DNA from: Rhodobacteraceae bacterium UBA1943
GTDB taxonomy: Bacteria; Pseudomonadota; Alphaproteobacteria; Rhodobacterales; Rhodobacteraceae
Length of the DNA: 16,659 nucleotides
Assembly: GCA_002336845.1 (NCBI GenBank)
Contig: DDEX01000093.1
Span: forward strand, 1 to 16,659
Reading direction: 5' to 3'
In this document: positions 13,788 to 16,659 of the stretch, one piece after another
Layout of the letters: each line of letters opens with the position of its first letter
How positions within the stretch are numbered: position 1 is the stretch's first letter
Notes under the pieces: model-generated
The model's database searches: none
What the model saw: only the letters and a program-made list of their open reading frames with translations
What the model was told of the DNA's origin: nothing
Translations under genes and position numbers: made by a program

Positions 13788-14531
13788 ATGAACAAGCCTC
13801 TCATGGCCCGCGCGACCGCCGTCTGGCTGGTGGACAACACAACGCTGACCTTCCGTCAGATTGCCGAATTCTGCGGCATGCACGAACTGGAAGTGCAGGG
13901 CATCGCTGATGGTGATGTAGCGGGCGGCGTCAAGGGTTTTGACCCTGTGGGCAACAACCAGCTTGACGCGATCGAGATCGAGCGGGGTGAGAAAGACCCG
14001 CTTTACAAGCTGAAACTCAAGTTCAACGCGGCGGCCGTGGGCGAGGAAAAGCGCCGTGGCCCGCGCTATACCCCCCTGTCCAAGCGTCAGGACCGCCCCG
14101 CGGCAATCCTGTGGCTGGTCAAGTTCCACCCCGAGCTTTCGGACGGTGCCATCGGCAAGCTGGTCGGCACCACCAAGCCGACCATTCAGGCGATCCGCGA
14201 GCGGACCCATTGGAACATCAACAACATCCAGCCGATCGACCCGGTTGCGCTGGGCCTGTGCAAGCAGTCGGAGCTGGACACCGCCGTTCAGGCAGCCGCC
14301 CGCAAGAAGGCCGCTGACGGTGTGGTGATGACCGATGATGAGCGGCGCAAGCTTGTTTCGACCGAGCAGTCGCTGGGCATGGCGCCCGAAGCGCGGGTGC
14401 CGAACGGGCTGGAAGTTTTTGGCGACGAGGAAGAGGACGACACGCGCGGCCCCTCGGACTTTTCGAATGCCGACAGCTTTTTCAACCTGCCGCAGGGCGG
14501 GCATGATGATGACGAGGACGACCACCGTTAA
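13788..14531 (+). CDS. trcR: Cell-cycle transcriptional regulator TrcR (DUF1013 family)
   Basis: The 247-aa product has the conserved DUF1013 N-terminus (MNKPLMARATAVWLVDNTTL) with helix-turn-helix-like segments TFRQIAEFCGMHELEVQGIA (21-40) and LSDGAIGKLVGTTKPTIQAI (117-136). A variable tail ends in acidic runs (GDEEEDD 212-218, HDDDEDD 239-245). DUF1013/TrcR of Caulobacter associates with RNA polymerase and controls cell-cycle genes; the same role is inferred here. The start has AAGGAG about 7 nt upstream. It is monocistronic: a strong intrinsic terminator begins 22 nt after the stop. I saw no GANTC (CcrM) site in the 151-bp upstream gap. The acidic tail could mediate contact with basic partners (inference). 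Confidence 0.93.
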   Translation: MNKPLMARATAVWLVDNTTLTFRQIAEFCGMHELEVQGIADGDVAGGVKGFDPVGNNQLDAIEIERGEKDPLYKLKLKFNAAAVGEEKRRGPRYTPLSKRQDRPAAILWLVKFHPELSDGAIGKLVGTTKPTIQAIRERTHWNINNIQPIDPVALGLCKQSELDTAVQAAARKKAADGVVMTDDERRKLVSTEQSLGMAPEARVPNGLEVFGDEEEDDTRGPSDFSNADSFFNLPQGGHDDDEDDHR

Positions 14532-14552
14532 GGCAGGTCTGTCAGGAATACG

Positions 14553-14586
14553 AAAAGGGCGCGGAGGATTTCCGCGCCCTTTTTCA
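14553..14586 (+). terminator. Intrinsic terminator of trcR
   Basis: AAAAGGGCGCGGA (14553-14565) pairs perfectly with TCCGCGCCCTTTT (14571-14583) over a 5-nt loop, followed by further T residues. With A-runs on the left and T-runs on the right it may also work for minus-strand transcripts leaving uspA. Confidence 0.92.
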
Positions 14587-14652
14587 TTTGGCGGGTGAAT
14601 TTGGCGGGCACCTTGACCAATCATGCCCCCAACGAAAGGGGATGACGGAGGC

Positions 14653-14669
14653 GGGCGGATGATCCGCCC
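14653..14669 (-). terminator. Small hairpin overlapping the uspA stop codon
   Basis: GGGCGGAT (14653-14660) and ATCCGCCC (14662-14669) are complementary; a realistic fold is a 6-bp GGGCGG/CCGCCC stem with a 5-nt loop. It abuts the TAG stop of uspA. No T-tract follows on the minus strand, so it is a weak terminator or an mRNA 3'-end stabiliser. Confidence 0.35.
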
Positions 14670-15517
14670 TATCGGGCCATCAGAACCGGCACCTGCGCCT
14701 GTTCCAGCATTGCGCGCGTGGCCCCGCCCAGAATCGCTTCGCGGAAGCGGGAATGGCCATAGGCCCCCATTACCAGCAGGTCGGCGTCGATATCGGCGAC
14801 ATGGCGGGCGATCACCTCGGACACTTTGGGCAGCGACTTGGCCAGCACGCTGACCTCGGCCTTGGCACCGTGACGCACCAGCATCTGGCACAGATGGCCG
14901 CCGGGGTCCGACCGTTCGGGGCCGTGCTGCGGCGGGTCAACGACGGTAATATCCACCTTGTCTGCCGATTTCAGGAAGGGCAGAGCCGCGCGGGTGGCGG
15001 CCATCGCCTCGGCACTTTGGTTCCAGGCCAGGACGACCCGCTGCGGCACCGGGTTTTCCGGCAGCCCCTGGGTTGGCAGCACGATCACCGGCACGCGGCC
15101 TTCGAACAGTGCCGCCTCGACCACGGCTTCGGAATCGGCGCCCTTGCCCGCGCCATAGGGCCGTGCCAGCACCACGAGGTCGGCGAACCGCGCGCGCTGG
15201 GCCACCAGATCGGTCAGCGCGCCGATCTGGGTCACGGCGGCTTCAACGCTGTAGCGCAGATCTTCCGGCTCTGCTTTTAGGGCCTCGGTCACGGCCGCTT
15301 CGATGATGCGGGCGTCTTCTTCGGCGCGCTCGATGGCGATCTGCATCAGTTCGGCACCAGAACCGATATAGGTGTAGCCAAGCTGGGTGCGGTCGATTCC
15401 CAGAACCAGAATGTCCAGATGGGCATCCTGAGACCGGGCAAGACGCGAGGCCGAGGCAATGGTACCGGGCACGTCTGCCACGAAGTTCAGAATAGTCAGA
15501 AGTGATTTGTAGGCCAT
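14669..15517 (-). CDS. Universal stress protein, tandem UspA domains
   Basis: The 282-aa product holds two Usp domains (about 1-148 and 158-282). The second has the nucleotide-loop pattern MGAYGHSRFREAILGGATR (G-x2-G-x9-G, residues 250-268); the first has a degenerate loop (ARPYGAGKG). Such proteins are cytoplasmic, often ATP-binding, and raised under stress or oxygen limitation. The ATG at 15515-15517 is chosen because AGGGAG lies about 9 nt upstream and MAYKSLLTIL is the usual strand-1 start; in-frame ATGs at 15547 and further upstream would add a non-family leader. The gene is divergent from ccoN across a region with two FNR boxes, the nearer centred about 71 nt before its start, so FnrL-dependent low-oxygen expression is likely. 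A usp gene beside cco genes is a known arrangement in Paracoccus-like bacteria. Confidence 0.9.
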   Translation of the reverse strand: MAYKSLLTILNFVADVPGTIASASRLARSQDAHLDILVLGIDRTQLGYTYIGSGAELMQIAIERAEEDARIIEAAVTEALKAEPEDLRYSVEAAVTQIGALTDLVAQRARFADLVVLARPYGAGKGADSEAVVEAALFEGRVPVIVLPTQGLPENPVPQRVVLAWNQSAEAMAATRAALPFLKSADKVDITVVDPPQHGPERSDPGGHLCQMLVRHGAKAEVSVLAKSLPKVSEVIARHVADIDADLLVMGAYGHSRFREAILGGATRAMLEQAQVPVLMAR

Positions 15518-15581
15518 GAGGAGGGTCTCCCTTGCGGCTGATTTCATCGTCAATGTTTCGCCCGTGGAGCGATTTGGCGCA

Positions 15582-15595
15582 TTGACCTCGATCAA
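15582..15595. promoter_or_regulatory. FNR box 1 (uspA-proximal)
   Basis: TTGACCTCGATCAA fits the FNR/FnrL consensus TTGAT-N4-ATCAA with one half-site change (TTGAC). If it activates at -41.5 on the minus strand, uspA transcription would start near 15547, giving a leader of about 30 nt. Confidence 0.82.
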
Positions 15596-15613
15596 TCCCA
15601 GATCACTATTGCG

Positions 15614-15627
15614 TTGACATGGATCAA
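15614..15627. promoter_or_regulatory. FNR box 2 (ccoN-proximal)
   Basis: TTGACATGGATCAA has the same TTGAC-N4-ATCAA form, centred 32 bp (about three helical turns) from box 1. Activation at -41.5 would put the ccoN start of transcription near 15662, about 72 nt before its ATG. ccoNOQP operons in this group are known FnrL targets. Confidence 0.85.
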
Positions 15628-15733
15628 GGCCCGGGTCGCACACATTTGCGACAAGCGGTCAGTCAAAGTTCCCGGCAGGTGTGCGGTTGATTCCCGTGCG
15701 CCGGACCGGGGCGTACAGACGAAGGGACGCAAA

Positions 15734-16659
15734 ATGTGGGATTACATAAAACTGATCGTGCTGGGGGCGGTGGCGGTTTTTGCCGCCATCGCTGCCAACT
15801 ATGCGCACGATCTGCCTTATATGGTGAATGCCATCGTCGTCATGCTTGCCGCCGCCATCACGTTTGTCTGGCAATTGCGGCATGTGGGCGAGCCGGCTGT
15901 TCACCCTCAGACCGAGTATCTTGACGGCGTGATCCGCGCCGGGGTGATCGCGACGACCTTCTGGGGGATCGTCGGTTTCCTTGTGGGGGTGGTCATCGCC
16001 TCGCAACTGGCCTTTCCGTCGCTGAACATTCCGGGGGTCGAGGGTATCCTGAACTTCGGCCGGCTGCGGCCGCTGCACACCTCGGCGGTGATTTTCGCCT
16101 TTGGGGGCAACGCGCTGATCATGTCGGCGTTTTATGTGGTTCAGCGCACTTCGGCGGCGCGGCTTTGGGGCGGGAACCTGGCGTGGTTCGTGTTCTGGGG
16201 CTGGCAGTTGATGATCGTTCTGGCCGCCACGAGCTATGTGCTGGGCGGCTCGCAAGGCAAGGAATATGCCGAGACTGTCTGGTACATCGACTGGTGGATC
16301 GTGGTCGTCTGGGTCGCGTTCCTGCTGGTGTTCATCGGCACCCTGTGGAAGCGGAAAGAACCCCACATCTATGTTGCCAACTGGTTCTATCTGTCTTTCA
16401 TCATCACCATCGCCATGCTGCATGTGGTGAATAACCTGGCGATTCCGGTTTCGATGTTCTCTTCGACCTCGGTTCAGGTCACAGGCGGCGTGCAGGATGC
16501 CATGACGCAATGGTGGTATGGCCACAATGCGGTGGGATTCTTCCTGACGGCCGGTTTCCTGGGGATGATGTACTACTTCGTGCCGAAACAGGCAGAGCGC
16601 CCTGTGTTCAGCTACAAGCTGTCGATCATCCACTTCTGGGCGCTGATCTTCCTCTACAT
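15734..16659 (+). CDS. ccoN: cbb3-type cytochrome c oxidase subunit I (partial, runs off the window)
   Basis: The first 308 codons of CcoN are present and in frame to the window end. It is the catalytic heme-copper subunit of the high-affinity cbb3 terminal oxidase in the inner membrane, reducing O2 under low oxygen. Visible landmarks are RPLHTSAVIFAFGGN (112-126, His115 a low-spin heme b ligand) and WWYGHNAVGFF (260-270, His264 the first CuB ligand). The window stops at IHFWALIFLY; Tyr308 lies 44 residues after His264, the spacing of the cross-linked His-Tyr pair in Pseudomonas stutzeri CcoN. The remaining CuB His pair lies beyond the window. Several hydrophobic helices are evident, and there is an N-terminal extension with a helix at about 5-22. 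AAGGGA sits 6 nt before the ATG. ccoO, ccoQ and ccoP are expected downstream. Confidence 0.96.
   Translation, partial: MWDYIKLIVLGAVAVFAAIAANYAHDLPYMVNAIVVMLAAAITFVWQLRHVGEPAVHPQTEYLDGVIRAGVIATTFWGIVGFLVGVVIASQLAFPSLNIPGVEGILNFGRLRPLHTSAVIFAFGGNALIMSAFYVVQRTSAARLWGGNLAWFVFWGWQLMIVLAATSYVLGGSQGKEYAETVWYIDWWIVVVWVAFLLVFIGTLWKRKEPHIYVANWFYLSFIITIAMLHVVNNLAIPVSMFSSTSVQVTGGVQDAMTQWWYGHNAVGFFLTAGFLGMMYYFVPKQAERPVFSYKLSIIHFWALIFLY

Noticed and set aside
14611..14624. Third FNR-like site (TTGACCAATCA) downstream of trcR
   Set aside because: The spacer is only 2 nt and the right half is incomplete; it lies at the convergent ends of trcR and uspA, not in a promoter.
13665..14891. 408-aa open frame antisense across trcR into uspA
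   Set aside because: It overlaps two well-supported genes and a perfect terminator, and has no recognisable protein similarity.
15659..16633. 324-aa open frame antisense to ccoN
   Set aside because: The translation is low-complexity His/Arg/Asp/Pro-rich; ccoN on the other strand is unmistakable, and the frame would also cross the FNR-controlled leader.

Overview
The window is a GC-rich chromosomal segment of an alphaproteobacterium, most probably a member of the Rhodobacterales (Rhodobacter/Paracoccus/Gemmobacter-like). The evidence is a DUF1013/TrcR cell-cycle regulator, which is an alphaproteobacterial family; the start of a cbb3 oxidase operon (ccoN) with tandem FNR boxes and a divergent universal stress protein gene; a hisC-tyrC gene pair; and GC-rich intergenic palindromes of the type scattered through these genomes. 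There is no tRNA, rRNA, CRISPR array, transposase, integrase or phage gene. Thirteen protein genes are supported, one of them cut by the window end. No stretch over 300 bases lacks a gene.

Layout. 1-210: no gene recognised, two strong hairpins. 211-2211 (+): stand-alone, divergent hydantoinase/oxoprolinase-family protein. 2235-2353: large inverted repeat between convergent genes. 2365-5728 (-): chaC (glutathione-degrading gamma-glutamylcyclotransferase), then a MotA/TolQ/ExbB-like membrane protein and, 1 nt later, a MotB/OmpA-like protein with a very long coiled coil. 5789-6778 (+): DUF2125 envelope protein, divergent from chaC. 6779-7018: 240 bp with no recognisable gene. 7019-9941 (-): tightly coupled hisC, tyrC-type dehydrogenase and a secreted extensin-like putative metallopeptidase, joined by two ATGA overlaps. 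10082-12848 (+): class III aminotransferase and PuuA-like glutamine synthetase-family ligase, 7 nt apart, behind an AT-rich palindromic promoter region. 12849-12997: palindromic repeat between convergent genes. 12998-13636 (-): secreted RNase T2. 13788-14531 (+): trcR with a clear intrinsic terminator. 14669-15517 (-): tandem-domain UspA. 15734-end (+): ccoN, sharing with uspA a 216-bp control region that holds two FNR boxes.

Functional modules. (i) Aromatic amino acid and histidine biosynthesis (hisC, tyrC). (ii) A probable ATP-dependent amine or amino-acid gamma-glutamylation/transamination pathway (aminotransferase plus PuuA-like ligase). (iii) Envelope functions: the ion-motive-force MotAB-like complex, the extensin-like protein, DUF2125 and RNase T2. 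(iv) Low-oxygen respiration and stress (uspA, ccoN) under probable FnrL control. Most of the window looks like ordinary core chromosome. The items most worth pursuing are the MotAB-like pair whose long coiled coil lies on the periplasmic partner, the LAS-metallopeptidase-like signature in the extensin-domain protein, the divergent hydantoinase-like protein, and the uncharacterised aminotransferase/ligase pair.
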